Assembly (NCBI RefSeq): GCF_000938305.1
Contig: NZ_JYMT01000032.1
Span: 1-64,000 of the forward strand
Direction of reading: 5' to 3'
DNA length: 64,000 bases
Source of the DNA: Bradyrhizobium sp. LTSP885
GTDB lineage: Bacteria; Pseudomonadota; Alphaproteobacteria; Rhizobiales; Xanthobacteraceae
Positions 34,285-42,858 of the stretch are shown one piece after another. Every line of letters begins with the position of its first letter. Position 1 is the first letter of the stretch. The notes under the pieces are model-generated. The model saw only the letters and a list, made by a program, of their open reading frames with translations, was not told where the DNA came from and made no database searches. The position numbers and the translations under genes are program-made.

Positions 34285-35327
34285 TGGCCGGCGGGATGGC
34301 AGCTTTCGGCGTAACCATGGCCAGGGCAGGAAAGCGTTTCCTGTCCTCGCTCCCGGTGCTGCTCGGCGTGCTCGTTTTCACGTTCCTGCTGATGCGCGTG
34401 CTGCCGGGCGATCCGGCGGTGTTCTTCGCCTCCGGGCCGAATGCCGGCAAGGAGGAGATCGAGGTCATCCGCAAGCAGATGGGCCTCGACAAGCCGGTGC
34501 CCGAGCAGCTGATGCTCTATCTCTACGATGTCGGTCGCGGCAACCTCGGCCGGTCGATGACGACCGGACAGCCGGTCACGACCGATCTGCGCGCGCGGCT
34601 GCCGGCCTCGCTCGAGCTCACCTTCGCGGCATTGTTGATCGCACTGGTTTCGGCGGTACCGCTCGGCGTGCTCGCAGCGCTGAGGCCGGGCTCGATCATC
34701 GACCACGGGGTGCGATTGTTCTGCGCGCTCGGCGTCTGCGTGCCGACCTTCGTTTCCGGCCTGCTACTGATCTACGTGTTCTATTACCTGCTCGGCGTTG
34801 CGCCTGACCCGACCGGCCGGGTCGATATCTTCGCGTCGCTGCCGCCGTCGCGGACCGGCTTTCTGCTGATCGACTTCCTGCTCGCCGGCGATATCGATGG
34901 ATGGTGGGCCGCCTTCAGGCAACTGATCCTGCCGGCGCTGAGCATGGCGCTGTTCGTGATCGCGCCGCTGGCGCGCATCACCCGCGCCTCGATGCTGGTC
35001 TCGCTTGGCAGCGACTTTATCCGTACCGCGCGTTCGGTCGGCCTTCCCTGGTGGCGCGTCGTCGTCACCTATGCGTTGCGCAACGCCATCCTGCCGGTCA
35101 TCACCATCACCGGCATCGTGTTCTCGACCATGCTCGGCGCCAATGTGCTGGTGGAGAAGGTGTTCTCCTGGCCGGGCGTCGCCTCCTATGCGCTCGATGC
35201 GCTGCTCTCGTCGGACTATGCGCCGGTGCAGGGTTTCGTGCTGCTGATGGCGAGCGTCTTCGTGATCGTCAATCTGGTCGTGGACGTTCTCTACGGCATC
35301 GCTGATCCGCGGGTGACAGTCGGATGA
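34284..35327 (+). CDS. Dipeptide-type ABC permease (DppB-like)
   Basis: A 347-residue inner-membrane permease of the DppB/OppB class: an N-terminal helix (FLSSLPVLLGVLVFTFLLMR), the conserved RVLPGDPA and RKQMGLDKPV segments, and the coupling loop RTARSVGLPWWRVVVTYALRNAILPV. It carries a longer periplasmic or loop region (GVAPDPTGRVDIFASLPPSRTG) than usual. An alternative in-frame ATG lies at residue 6, where MAAFGVTMA begins. It forms the channel with the DppC-like protein that starts 7 bp after its end. Confidence 0.92.
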   Translation: MAGGMAAFGVTMARAGKRFLSSLPVLLGVLVFTFLLMRVLPGDPAVFFASGPNAGKEEIEVIRKQMGLDKPVPEQLMLYLYDVGRGNLGRSMTTGQPVTTDLRARLPASLELTFAALLIALVSAVPLGVLAALRPGSIIDHGVRLFCALGVCVPTFVSGLLLIYVFYYLLGVAPDPTGRVDIFASLPPSRTGFLLIDFLLAGDIDGWWAAFRQLILPALSMALFVIAPLARITRASMLVSLGSDFIRTARSVGLPWWRVVVTYALRNAILPVITITGIVFSTMLGANVLVEKVFSWPGVASYALDALLSSDYAPVQGFVLLMASVFVIVNLVVDVLYGIADPRVTVG

Positions 35328-35334
35328 CGATCGG

Positions 35335-36183
35335 ATGACCAGCGCGACGCTTCGCCATGCCGGCTGGATCTTGCGCGGCAATCCGCTCACGGCGGTTGCT
35401 GCCGCCGGCGTCGTGCTGCTTGCACTCGTCGGCATCTTCGGGCCGTGGATTGCGCCGTACGACCCGATTGTCTCGAACGTGTCGCAGGCGCTGTCGCCGC
35501 CGAGCGCGGCCCATATCGCCGGCACGGATCAGCTCGGCCGTGACGTCTTTAGCCGTCTCATCGTGGCGACCCGGCTCGACCTTGCGATTGCGGTCTCGGC
35601 GGTCGGAATCTCGTTCGCGCTTGGCGCCGTGATCGGCGCGATCTGCGGCTATGCCGGTGGCCGGCTCGATCGTGCCGTCGGTCGTTTCGTCGACGTGCTG
35701 ATGGCCTTTCCGCTGTTCGTGCTGGCCATGGCGATGGTCGCCGCGCTCGGTAACCGGGTCGAGAACATCGTCATCGCGACCGCCATCATCAATCTGCCGT
35801 TCTACATCCGCTTTGCCCGGGCCGAGGTGAATGTCCGCCGCAATCTCGGCTGGGTCGAGGCGGCGCGCGCCTGCGGCGACAGCCACATCTCGGTCGTGCT
35901 GCGCTTCCTGCTACCGAACGTGCTGCCGGCGATGGCGGTACAAATGTCGCTCAATCTCGGCTGGGCGATCCTCAACGCCGCCGGGCTGTCCTTCATCGGC
36001 CTCGGGGTCAAGCCGCCGACGCCGGAGTGGGGCATCATGGTTGCGGAGGGCGCGCGATTCATTTCGACCGGCAAGTGGTGGCTGGTCGCCTTTCCCGGCC
36101 TCGCGTTGATGCTGGCAGTGCTCTGCTTCAACCTGCTCGGCGATGGAATCCGCGATATCCTCGACCCCCGCATGCGAACATGA
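35335..36183 (+). CDS. Dipeptide-type ABC permease (DppC-like)
   Basis: A 282-residue inner-membrane permease with the DppC/OppC landmarks: an N-terminal helix after GWILRGNPLTAVAA, the GTDQLGRDVFSR segment, and the coupling loop EAARACGDSHISVVLRFLLPNVL. It ends with the family C-terminus GDGIRDILDPRMR. Its stop overlaps the ATG of the fused ATPase gene by 4 bp, which implies coupling. With the DppB-like partner it forms the heterodimeric channel. Confidence 0.93.
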   Translation: MTSATLRHAGWILRGNPLTAVAAAGVVLLALVGIFGPWIAPYDPIVSNVSQALSPPSAAHIAGTDQLGRDVFSRLIVATRLDLAIAVSAVGISFALGAVIGAICGYAGGRLDRAVGRFVDVLMAFPLFVLAMAMVAALGNRVENIVIATAIINLPFYIRFARAEVNVRRNLGWVEAARACGDSHISVVLRFLLPNVLPAMAVQMSLNLGWAILNAAGLSFIGLGVKPPTPEWGIMVAEGARFISTGKWWLVAFPGLALMLAVLCFNLLGDGIRDILDPRMRT

Positions 36184-37847
36184 TCCATTCGCTGCTGACA
36201 TTGAACGACCTGCACGTGACCTTCTCGACGCGGCGCGGCTTGGTCGAGGCGGTACGCGGCGTATCGCTGTCGCTCGGTGAGGGCGAGATGCTCGGCCTCG
36301 TCGGCGAGAGCGGCTCGGGCAAATCCGTCACCGGCTTTGCGATCACGGGGCTGCTCGATGCCGCCGGGCGGATCACGGCGGGCAGCATTCAGTTTCGTGG
36401 CCGGGACATCACGAAAATGTCGGGAAGCGACGCCCGCAACCTGCACGGCGCCGCGATGGCGATGATCTTCCAGAATCCGCGCGCCGCGCTCAATCCGATC
36501 CGTGCCGTCGGCGAGCAGATTGCCGACGCCATTCTGGCGCACAAGCGAATGTCGCGCGATGAGGCACGCGCCGAGGCGCTGAAGCTGTTGCGGGCCGTGC
36601 AGATTCGCGAGCCCGAGAAACGCATGGCGGCCTATCCGCATGAGCTTTCCGGCGGCATGTGCCAGCGCGTGATGATCGCGATGGCGATTTCCTGCAACCC
36701 GGCGCTATTGATCGCGGACGAGCCGACCACCGGCCTCGACGTGACGACGCAGAAGGTGGTGATGGATCTGCTGGCCGGGATATCAGCCGAACGCGGCATG
36801 GCGACCATCCTGATCACCCACGATCTGGGTCTCGCCGCCCGTTACTGCCGCCGCGTCGTGGTGATGGAGCAGGGCCGCCTGGTCGAGGAGGCCGAACCGA
36901 GGACGCTATTCCACGCTCCGCAGCACGCCTATACCAAGCGCCTGGTGGCGGCGTCGCCGACGGCGAGTTCCCGGATCGCGGATCTGGTGACGGACGAGGA
37001 GAGCGGACGCTCCGTTGCGATCAAGGTCGCACCCAGACCGCCGCCAGCGCCGGGCACGCCGCCGCTGCTTGAGGTGCACAAACTCGCGAAGCGCTTCGAC
37101 CTGGGGGCGGCCGCGGTCGCCGACTTTTCGATGATGATCAGGGCCGGCGAGAGTGTGGGTCTGGTCGGCGAATCCGGCTCCGGAAAAACCACCACATCGC
37201 GCATGATCTGCCGGCTGATTGATCCGAGCGAGGGAGAGATATCGTTCGAGGGCCAAGCGATCGGCCATATCCCGGCCCGCGATTTTCACCGGTCACCGTT
37301 TCGCAAGGATATCCAGATCGTCTTTCAGGATCCGAACGACAGCCTCAACCCGCGCTTTACCGCCTTTGACTGCATTGCTCATCCACTGCTGCGGCTTGGC
37401 GGCATGCGCGCGGGTACCGCGCTGCGGCAGCGGGTCGAGCAGTGCGCCGATCGCGTCGGATTGGCGGTCGAGTTGCTGACGCGTTTTCCGCATCAGCTCT
37501 CCGGCGGCCAGAAGGCGCGCGTCGGCATCGCGCGGGCGATCGCGTGCCGGCCGCGTCTGTTGGTGCTGGATGAACCGACGGCGGCGCTCGACGTCTCGGT
37601 CCAGGCCGTGGTGCTGCAATTGCTCGATCGGTTGAGGCGCGAGGACGACCTCGCATTTCTCTTTGTCAGCCACGACCTCAACGTCGTTCGCATGATGTGC
37701 GATCGTACCATCGTGCTGCGAAACGGCCGTATCGTCGAGCAGGGCGCAAGCCGGGCCATGTTCGACAATCCGCAGACCGATTACACGCGGGAGTTGGTCG
37801 AGGCCGTGCCGCATATCGAGACTATATTTGCCGCCGCCGTGAATTGA
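36180..37847 (+). CDS. Dipeptide-type ABC ATPase, DppD-DppF fusion
   Basis: A 555-residue cytosolic protein with two complete ATPase domains. The first has Walker A GESGSGKSVTGFA, signature LSGGMCQRVMIA and Walker [14 protein letters not shown]. The second has Walker A GESGSGKTTTSRM, signature LSGGQKARVGIARAI and Walker B LLVLDEPTAALDV. Between them lies the oligopeptide-type linker. Both subunits that are separate genes in the cluster at 47695-49679 are fused here. The start ATG at 36180 overlaps the permease stop. It ends the sigma-54-linked operon and is convergent with the GntR gene 44 bp away. Confidence 0.93.
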   Translation: MIHSLLTLNDLHVTFSTRRGLVEAVRGVSLSLGEGEMLGLVGESGSGKSVTGFAITGLLDAAGRITAGSIQFRGRDITKMSGSDARNLHGAAMAMIFQNPRAALNPIRAVGEQIADAILAHKRMSRDEARAEALKLLRAVQIREPEKRMAAYPHELSGGMCQRVMIAMAISCNPALLIADEPTTGLDVTTQKVVMDLLAGISAERGMATILITHDLGLAARYCRRVVVMEQGRLVEEAEPRTLFHAPQHAYTKRLVAASPTASSRIADLVTDEESGRSVAIKVAPRPPPAPGTPPLLEVHKLAKRFDLGAAAVADFSMMIRAGESVGLVGESGSGKTTTSRMICRLIDPSEGEISFEGQAIGHIPARDFHRSPFRKDIQIVFQDPNDSLNPRFTAFDCIAHPLLRLGGMRAGTALRQRVEQCADRVGLAVELLTRFPHQLSGGQKARVGIARAIACRPRLLVLDEPTAALDVSVQAVVLQLLDRLRREDDLAFLFVSHDLNVVRMMCDRTIVLRNGRIVEQGASRAMFDNPQTDYTRELVEAVPHIETIFAAAVN

Positions 37848-37891
37848 TGTCGTTGAACGCGATGTGCGCGGCTACGTGCCGATGCTGGCCG

Positions 37892-38791
37892 TCACTTGCC
37901 GTTCTCTTGCGCAGATGGCGCCGCGGCGAGGGCGTGTTCAAGGTGCATGCGCATTTTGGTGGAGGCGTGGGCGAAATCCCCTGCCGCTATCGCCTCGATG
38001 ATCGCCACGTGCTCGCGGCACCAGTCCTGGACCCGGCGGCTGTTGACGTAGCTGCCGAATTCCAAGAGTCGTCTCAGCCGGTTCTGGTGCTGGACCGCCT
38101 GGACGAAGAAGGCATTGCCGCAAAATTCGGCGCACATTTCGTGAAACGCCGCATCGGTCTCGAACAGTTGCGCGCCGCTGACCGTTGCGATGTCGGGATG
38201 CGAGATCAGATACAAATGCTGCAGCCGCATCCGTTCGATGGCCGCGAGATCCGGCCTGAATGTCGGCAGCAGAAAACCGGCAGGTTCGAGCGTCAGGCGA
38301 AACTGGTAGCTGGCCTTGAGCGAGACCACCGAATCGAGCGTTGGAAGGAAGGTCCATCCGTGACCCTTGTTCCTCGCGATCAAACCGTCCTCGGCGAGCC
38401 GCGACAGGGTGCGCGTCAGCGCGGCCCGGTCGACGCCATAGCGGCGCGCGATTTCGCTTTGGGTCATGGAATTCGGAACAGCGTTGTCGAGGCGGTCGCG
38501 AACCAGAAGCTGGTAGAGCCTCTCGTCGGCCGTCGAAGGAACCTCGATCTCGATGCGATGCAACGAGTCGAACGGCTTTCGCACGAAGTATCCGCGGTTC
38601 TTCCGCGTCTCGACGATGCCGCGCTCGGCAAGCAACTCCAGCGCCGAGCGGATCGGTGTGCGTGAGACGCCGATCAGATCGGCGAGCTGTTGCTCGCGCA
38701 GATGGTGGCCCGGCTCCATCCTGGCGTCGCGGATGACGTCGAGAAGCTGGTTGGCCAGATGGAAGCTGCTCTGACGGGAGGGAGATGCCAT
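37892..38791 (-). CDS. GntR-family regulator with two winged helices and an FCD domain
   Basis: A 299-residue regulator. The first winged helix-turn-helix (about residues 10-70) has the GntR signature LREQQLADLIGVSRTPIRSAL and the wing YFVRKP. A second one (about 105-150) reads MTQSEIARRYGVDRAALTRTL with its own wing HGWTFLP. The C-terminal FCD domain keeps the metal-type residues: D and H in ETDAAFHEM, and later H in CREHVAII and MRMHLEH. GntR/FCD proteins normally have one DNA-binding head. It is divergent from the aldolase-SBP-pxpABC genes, which it probably controls through the repeats at 38845 and 38942. Confidence 0.9.
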   Translation of the reverse strand: MASPSRQSSFHLANQLLDVIRDARMEPGHHLREQQLADLIGVSRTPIRSALELLAERGIVETRKNRGYFVRKPFDSLHRIEIEVPSTADERLYQLLVRDRLDNAVPNSMTQSEIARRYGVDRAALTRTLSRLAEDGLIARNKGHGWTFLPTLDSVVSLKASYQFRLTLEPAGFLLPTFRPDLAAIERMRLQHLYLISHPDIATVSGAQLFETDAAFHEMCAEFCGNAFFVQAVQHQNRLRRLLEFGSYVNSRRVQDWCREHVAIIEAIAAGDFAHASTKMRMHLEHALAAAPSAQENGK

Positions 38792-39053
38792 GGGCTAACG
38801 AGATATCCGAGAGGTCATCATGAAAGTACCGTGGGTTACGGACAGTACAATCGCCTGCCGGTGCGTTTCCAGGCAAGACGGAAGTGCAAAAGGCTTGAGC
38901 ATCGGCTGCCTGCCAATCGCGCTTGACGAAGGGTACCGCAACGATTGTACATTAGGCATCAATAAAACAATACTGGCTGACTGTCAGGCAAGCCTCGACG
39001 GCTGATCCGTTCGTCGCTGCCAAGGTCCACCGGCACTTGAAGGACCCGCGATC
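38792..39053. promoter_or_regulatory. GntR-aldolase divergent control region with a dispersed inverted repeat
   Basis: The 262-bp gap contains GTACAATCG (38845-38853) and its exact inverse CGATTGTAC (38942-38950), 97 bp apart, plus an 11-bp palindrome CTGAC-T-GTCAG at 38977-38987. Such TTGTAC-type half sites fit GntR/FCD operators, and two far-apart sites fit a looped or doubly bound regulator. Direct evidence of binding is lacking. Confidence 0.5.
38923..38951 (+). promoter_or_regulatory. Possible sigma-70-type promoter of the aldolase-pxp genes
   Basis: TTGACG (38923-38928) is followed 17 bp later by TGTACA (38946-38951), a weak -10. The -10 overlaps the CGATTGTAC repeat, so a bound GntR protein there would block transcription. 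The start would be near 38958, about 95 nt before the ATG. Confidence 0.38.
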
Positions 39054-39977
39054 ATGAAAGACGTCACCGAGTGCCACGCGCGATTGCGAGGCTTGTTCAA
39101 CATCGCGATCACGCCCTTCAAGGCGGATGGCGCGTTCGACTATGCGGGCCTGGCGCGGAATATCGAACGGGTCATCAGCCTCGGCTTCGATGGCGTCCTG
39201 ATCGGCGGCACATATGGCGAGTTTCCGGCGATGTCGGGCGAGGAGCGGGCCGGCCTGTTCCTCCGTGTCATGGACATTGTCGGCGATCGCGTTCCGGTGA
39301 TGCTGTGCAGCGCCGGCTCCGATGTCCGTACCGTCAATGAACTGACATCGCTCGCCGGCGATCTCGGCGGCTTGCCGATGGTGACCCCGCCTTTCGTCTC
39401 TGAGGTCACCGATTCGCAGATCGTTGCGTTCTTTCGCGACATGGTCCCGCGCTCGCGGACCGGGGTGCTGGTCTACAATGCGCCCGGCATCGGCATCACC
39501 CTGTCGCCGTCGACACTGGAGCAGCTTGCCGATATTCCCGGCGTTGTCGGCGTGAAGCAGGGCGACCTGGCTCCGACGGCGATCGATCAGATTGCGAACC
39601 GGATCGGCGGACGAATCCGGTTGTTCTGCGCTTCCGACCTGGCCTTCCTCGGTCCGATGATGTGCGGATTCGACGGCATCAGCTCGACCAACAGCTGCGC
39701 GCTGCCGGAACTGATTCTGGCGGCCTATCGGGCGCTGGAGGCCGGCGACGCAGGGGCCGCGCGCGACCTGCACCGGCTTTGGTACCCGTTTCGGGCGCTC
39801 GCACGTGAGTTCGGGCAGCCGCAGACCACCAAGGCCGCCATGAACCTGCGCGGCTTCGATGGCGGCTCGGTACGCCCACCGTTGCGGAATCTCGTGGACA
39901 GCCAGATCGAGGACGTTGCCGAGGTGCTGCAAGAGCTCGCCGCGGATCGGCGTTCCAGCGTTGCTCTCGCGGCCTGA
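39054..39977 (+). CDS. Dihydrodipicolinate-synthase-family aldolase/lyase
   Basis: A 307-residue TIM-barrel class I aldolase of the DHDPS/NanA family. The Schiff-base lysine is K168 in VVGVKQGD and the catalytic Tyr is Y141 in GVLVYNAP; the first loop reads GGTYGEFPAMS rather than GTTGE. Members cleave or form pyruvate-linked C-C bonds in keto acids, so this need not be lysine biosynthesis. It heads an operon-like set with a LIV-type receptor and 5-oxoprolinase subunits, which suggests breakdown of a cyclic amino-acid derivative (inference). A GntR gene is divergent. Confidence 0.88.
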   Translation: MKDVTECHARLRGLFNIAITPFKADGAFDYAGLARNIERVISLGFDGVLIGGTYGEFPAMSGEERAGLFLRVMDIVGDRVPVMLCSAGSDVRTVNELTSLAGDLGGLPMVTPPFVSEVTDSQIVAFFRDMVPRSRTGVLVYNAPGIGITLSPSTLEQLADIPGVVGVKQGDLAPTAIDQIANRIGGRIRLFCASDLAFLGPMMCGFDGISSTNSCALPELILAAYRALEAGDAGAARDLHRLWYPFRALAREFGQPQTTKAAMNLRGFDGGSVRPPLRNLVDSQIEDVAEVLQELAADRRSSVALAA

Positions 39978-40046
39978 CGACGCGGCCGCTGCCGAGCCAT
40001 CGAAATTGAAACCGACGGGCGCAAGCCCACACAGAGGAGCAATCAG

Positions 40047-41306
40047 ATGAATCGCAGGCAAGTGCTGATGAGCGGCGCGTCGATACTGTCCTTCGCGGCG
40101 CTGTCAGGTGTGGCGGGGCCCGCGATTGCCCAGGCCGGTCAGGACGTTGTGATCGGGGTGTTGTTCCCGATGTCGGGTGCGAACGCGCAAGTCGGTATCG
40201 ATGCCCGTCATGCAATGGAAACGGCGGCTGACATCGTCAATAATTCGTACGATCTCGATTTGCCGACGGCAAAGAACGCGGGCCTGGCCGGGCTCGGCAA
40301 TGCCAAGATCAGACTGGTGTTCGCCGACCATCAGTCCGATCCGCAAAAGGGCCGCGCGGAGGCCGAGCGCCTGATCACCCAGGAGAAGGCCTGTGCCCTG
40401 ATCGGCTGCTATCTGTCGTCCGTTTCCTCGACGGTCAGTGGGGTCGCCGAGCGCTATGGCCTGCCGTTCCTGTGTGCGGATTCCTCATCGCCGAGCCTGG
40501 CGCGCCACGAGCTGAAGTTCTTCTTCCGTCCGGCCGCACAGGACGAAATGTTCTCGGCCGCGATGTTCGATTTTCTCGACGCCCAGAAGGCGAAAGGCAA
40601 GAAGGTCGAGACTGTTGGCCTGTTTTTCGAGGACACGATCTTCGGGACCGATTCATCGAACACCCAGCGCAAGCTGGCGGCCGAGCGCGGCTACAAGGTT
40701 GTCGCCGACATCAAATACAAATCGAACTCGCCGTCCCTGGGCGTTGAAGTGCAGCAGATCAAGGCTGCCGATCCCGACGTGTTGATGCCGTCGAGCTATA
40801 TCACCGATGCGATTCTCCTGATGCGGACGATGGGCGAACTCGGCTACAAGCCCAAGAATATCGTCGCCCAGGCGAGCGGCTTTTCCGACAAGGCATTTTT
40901 CGACGCCGTTGGCGACAAGGCAACCGGCATCATCTCACGCGCGAGCTTCTCGCTCGACATGGCCCAGAAACGGCCGAGCGTTCTCAAGGTCAACAACATG
41001 TTCAAGGCGCGTTCCAGCCGCGACCTGAACGACAGCACCTCGCGCGAGCTGATGGGGCTGCTCGTCCTCGCCGACGCGATCGATCGCGCCAAATCGACCG
41101 ACGGCGACGAGATTCGCGAGGCGCTGGTGGCTACCGACATTCCTGGCGAGCGCACCATCATGCCGTGGAAGCGCGTCAAATTCGAAGCTGACGGTCAGAA
41201 TGTGGATGCCGATCCGGTGCTGGTCCAGTACATTAATGGCGCGTTCGTCACGATCTTTCCGGCGGCGGTCGCACTTGCCGAACCGCTCTGGCCGATGAAC
41301 GCCTGA
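40047..41306 (+). CDS. LIV-type periplasmic binding protein, orphan
   Basis: A 419-residue type I receptor with a twin-arginine-like signal (MNRRQVLMSGASILSFAALS, cleavage after GPAIAQA). The mature protein starts VIGVLFPMSGANAQVGID and has the ligand-cleft segment ALIGCYLSSVSSTVSGVAERYGLP. No LIV-type permease or ATPase is nearby (the closest is at 813-4332), so it must share a channel encoded elsewhere or at the window's start. It lies 69 bp after the aldolase gene and 29 bp before pxpA, hence probably brings in the substrate of that pathway. Confidence 0.88.
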   Translation: MNRRQVLMSGASILSFAALSGVAGPAIAQAGQDVVIGVLFPMSGANAQVGIDARHAMETAADIVNNSYDLDLPTAKNAGLAGLGNAKIRLVFADHQSDPQKGRAEAERLITQEKACALIGCYLSSVSSTVSGVAERYGLPFLCADSSSPSLARHELKFFFRPAAQDEMFSAAMFDFLDAQKAKGKKVETVGLFFEDTIFGTDSSNTQRKLAAERGYKVVADIKYKSNSPSLGVEVQQIKAADPDVLMPSSYITDAILLMRTMGELGYKPKNIVAQASGFSDKAFFDAVGDKATGIISRASFSLDMAQKRPSVLKVNNMFKARSSRDLNDSTSRELMGLLVLADAIDRAKSTDGDEIREALVATDIPGERTIMPWKRVKFEADGQNVDADPVLVQYINGAFVTIFPAAVALAEPLWPMNA

Positions 41307-41335
41307 CCGGCGTCAAGAACCTCAAGGAGGCGATC

Positions 41336-42106
41336 ATGCCGTCCGTCGATCTCAATTCCGATCTTGGCGAAGGCTTTGGGACCTATCGCTGCGGCGACGA
41401 TGACGCCATGCTCGCCATCGTCACCTCGGCCAATGTGGCGTGCGGGCTTCATGCCGGTGATCCCGAGGTGATGGCGCGGACCTTTGCTATCGCTCGCGAG
41501 CGCGGCGTTGCGGTCGGAGCCCATCCCGGATTCCCGGATCTGTGGGGCTTCGGCCGCCGCCGTCTTCCGTTCTCCAATGGTGAGATCGAGAGGCTGGTGG
41601 CCTATCAAATCGGCGCGGCGAGCGCGCTCGCGGCTTACGCCGGCCATCGCATTACCTATGTGAAGACCCACGGCGCGCTCGGTAACATCGCCTGCGAGGA
41701 ACGCGGCGTCGCCGACGCGGTGGCGCGGGCGGTGCGCGCGGTCGATCCCGGCCTCGCCGTGCTCGGGATCGCATTGACGGAGATGGTCGCGGCCGCCGAC
41801 GGCGCGGGTCTCGAAGTCTATCAGGAGATCTATGCCGATCGCGGCTACACCGACACCGGGCAGTTGATTGCGCGCGGCCAGCCCGGCGCGATGATCGAAG
41901 GCGCGGAGGAGGCTGCCGCGCGCGTGCTTGAGATGGTCGAAACCGGGGCGGTGATCACCGCAAGCGGCAAGCGCCTGCCGACATCGATCCGCTCGATTTG
42001 CGTCCATGGCGATTCCGACTATGCGGTCGCGACCGCCCGCTGCGTCCGCGAACGTCTGGAACAGGCCGGTATTGTCTTGAAGCCGTTCCGCCCAGTTGCG
42101 ACATGA
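41336..42106 (+). CDS. pxpA: 5-oxoprolinase subunit A (LamB/YcsF family)
   Basis: A 256-residue LamB/YcsF protein: the N-terminus VDLNSDLGEGFGTYRCGDDD, VTSANVACGLHAGDPEVM, and VKTHGALGN are family-specific. With PxpB and PxpC it forms the ATP-dependent bacterial 5-oxoprolinase that turns 5-oxo-L-proline (pyroglutamate) into glutamate; A is thought to act on the phosphorylated lactam. The downstream pxpB overlaps by 4 bp. An AAGGAGG-type ribosome site (GAGG before GATC-ATG) precedes the start. Other lactams or cyclic imides are possible substrates. Confidence 0.93.
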   Translation: MPSVDLNSDLGEGFGTYRCGDDDAMLAIVTSANVACGLHAGDPEVMARTFAIARERGVAVGAHPGFPDLWGFGRRRLPFSNGEIERLVAYQIGAASALAAYAGHRITYVKTHGALGNIACEERGVADAVARAVRAVDPGLAVLGIALTEMVAAADGAGLEVYQEIYADRGYTDTGQLIARGQPGAMIEGAEEAAARVLEMVETGAVITASGKRLPTSIRSICVHGDSDYAVATARCVRERLEQAGIVLKPFRPVAT

Positions 42107-42858
42107 GACGTCACGCCGATCTCGATCCAGCGCCTGGGTTGTCCGATCCGCGTTTCCTTGATGCGGGAGAAGCCGCGCTGGTCGTCCAGTTCGGCGAGAT
42201 TGTCGATCCCGCGATCAACGACAGGGTGCTCGCGCTCGATGCGGCGCTGCGCGCCGATCCTCCAGCGGGAACGCGCGAGTTCGTGCCGACCTACCGCTCG
42301 CTGATGATCCACTACGATCCACTGGAGATCGATAGGGCTACGCTGGTTGCCACCGTGCGCCGTGCGATGGAAGCCGCCGTGGAAGGGCGCGGACAAGCCA
42401 CCATTTGGACATTGCCTTGCTGCTACGATCCGGCTTTGGCTGAGGATCTCGACGAGGCTGCGCAGCTTCTCAAGCTGACCCGGGACCGGGCGGTCGCGTT
42501 GCATCACAAAGCGACCTATCGGGTCTACATGTGCGGCTTCACGCCCGGTCAGCCCTATCTCGGCGGTGTGCCGGAGGCGCTGAAGATATCGCGCCGTCCG
42601 ACACCCAGGCCGCCGCATGCCGCAGGCGCGGTGCTGATCGGCGGCGGCCTCTGCGTTGTCGCGCCTTTCGTGATGCCGACCGGCTGGTACGTCATCGGCC
42701 GGACTCCGGAGCGTCTTTACGCAGCCGAGCGCAAGGATGCCTTTCTGATCCAGGCCGGCGATATGCTGCGCTTCGACCCGATCGATCTGACGACCTTTCG
42801 GGATCTGGAGCAGCGCGCGGCGAGCGGCGAGATCGTCGCCCGCAAGAGTGCCGCATGA
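42103..42858 (+). CDS. pxpB: 5-oxoprolinase subunit B (KipI family)
   Basis: A 251-residue KipI-type (carboxyltransferase domain, subdomain C/D) protein. It shows LDAGEAALVVQFGEIVDPAIND, VPTYRSLMIHYDP, the CGFTPGQPYLGGVPEAL motif and VLIGGGLCVVAPF. It pairs with PxpC to carry the ATP-dependent activation in 5-oxoprolinase. The ATG at 42103 overlaps pxpA's stop and the end overlaps pxpC by 4 bp. A longer frame upstream would be inside pxpA. The 20-odd residues before LDAGEAAL are more than in many KipI proteins. Confidence 0.92.
   Translation: MRRHADLDPAPGLSDPRFLDAGEAALVVQFGEIVDPAINDRVLALDAALRADPPAGTREFVPTYRSLMIHYDPLEIDRATLVATVRRAMEAAVEGRGQATIWTLPCCYDPALAEDLDEAAQLLKLTRDRAVALHHKATYRVYMCGFTPGQPYLGGVPEALKISRRPTPRPPHAAGAVLIGGGLCVVAPFVMPTGWYVIGRTPERLYAAERKDAFLIQAGDMLRFDPIDLTTFRDLEQRAASGEIVARKSAA

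Noticed and set aside
39054-39977. Calling the aldolase dapA (lysine biosynthesis)
   Set aside because: The first-loop motif differs from DapA (GGTYGEF instead of GTTGE) and the gene sits in a catabolic operon under a GntR regulator.
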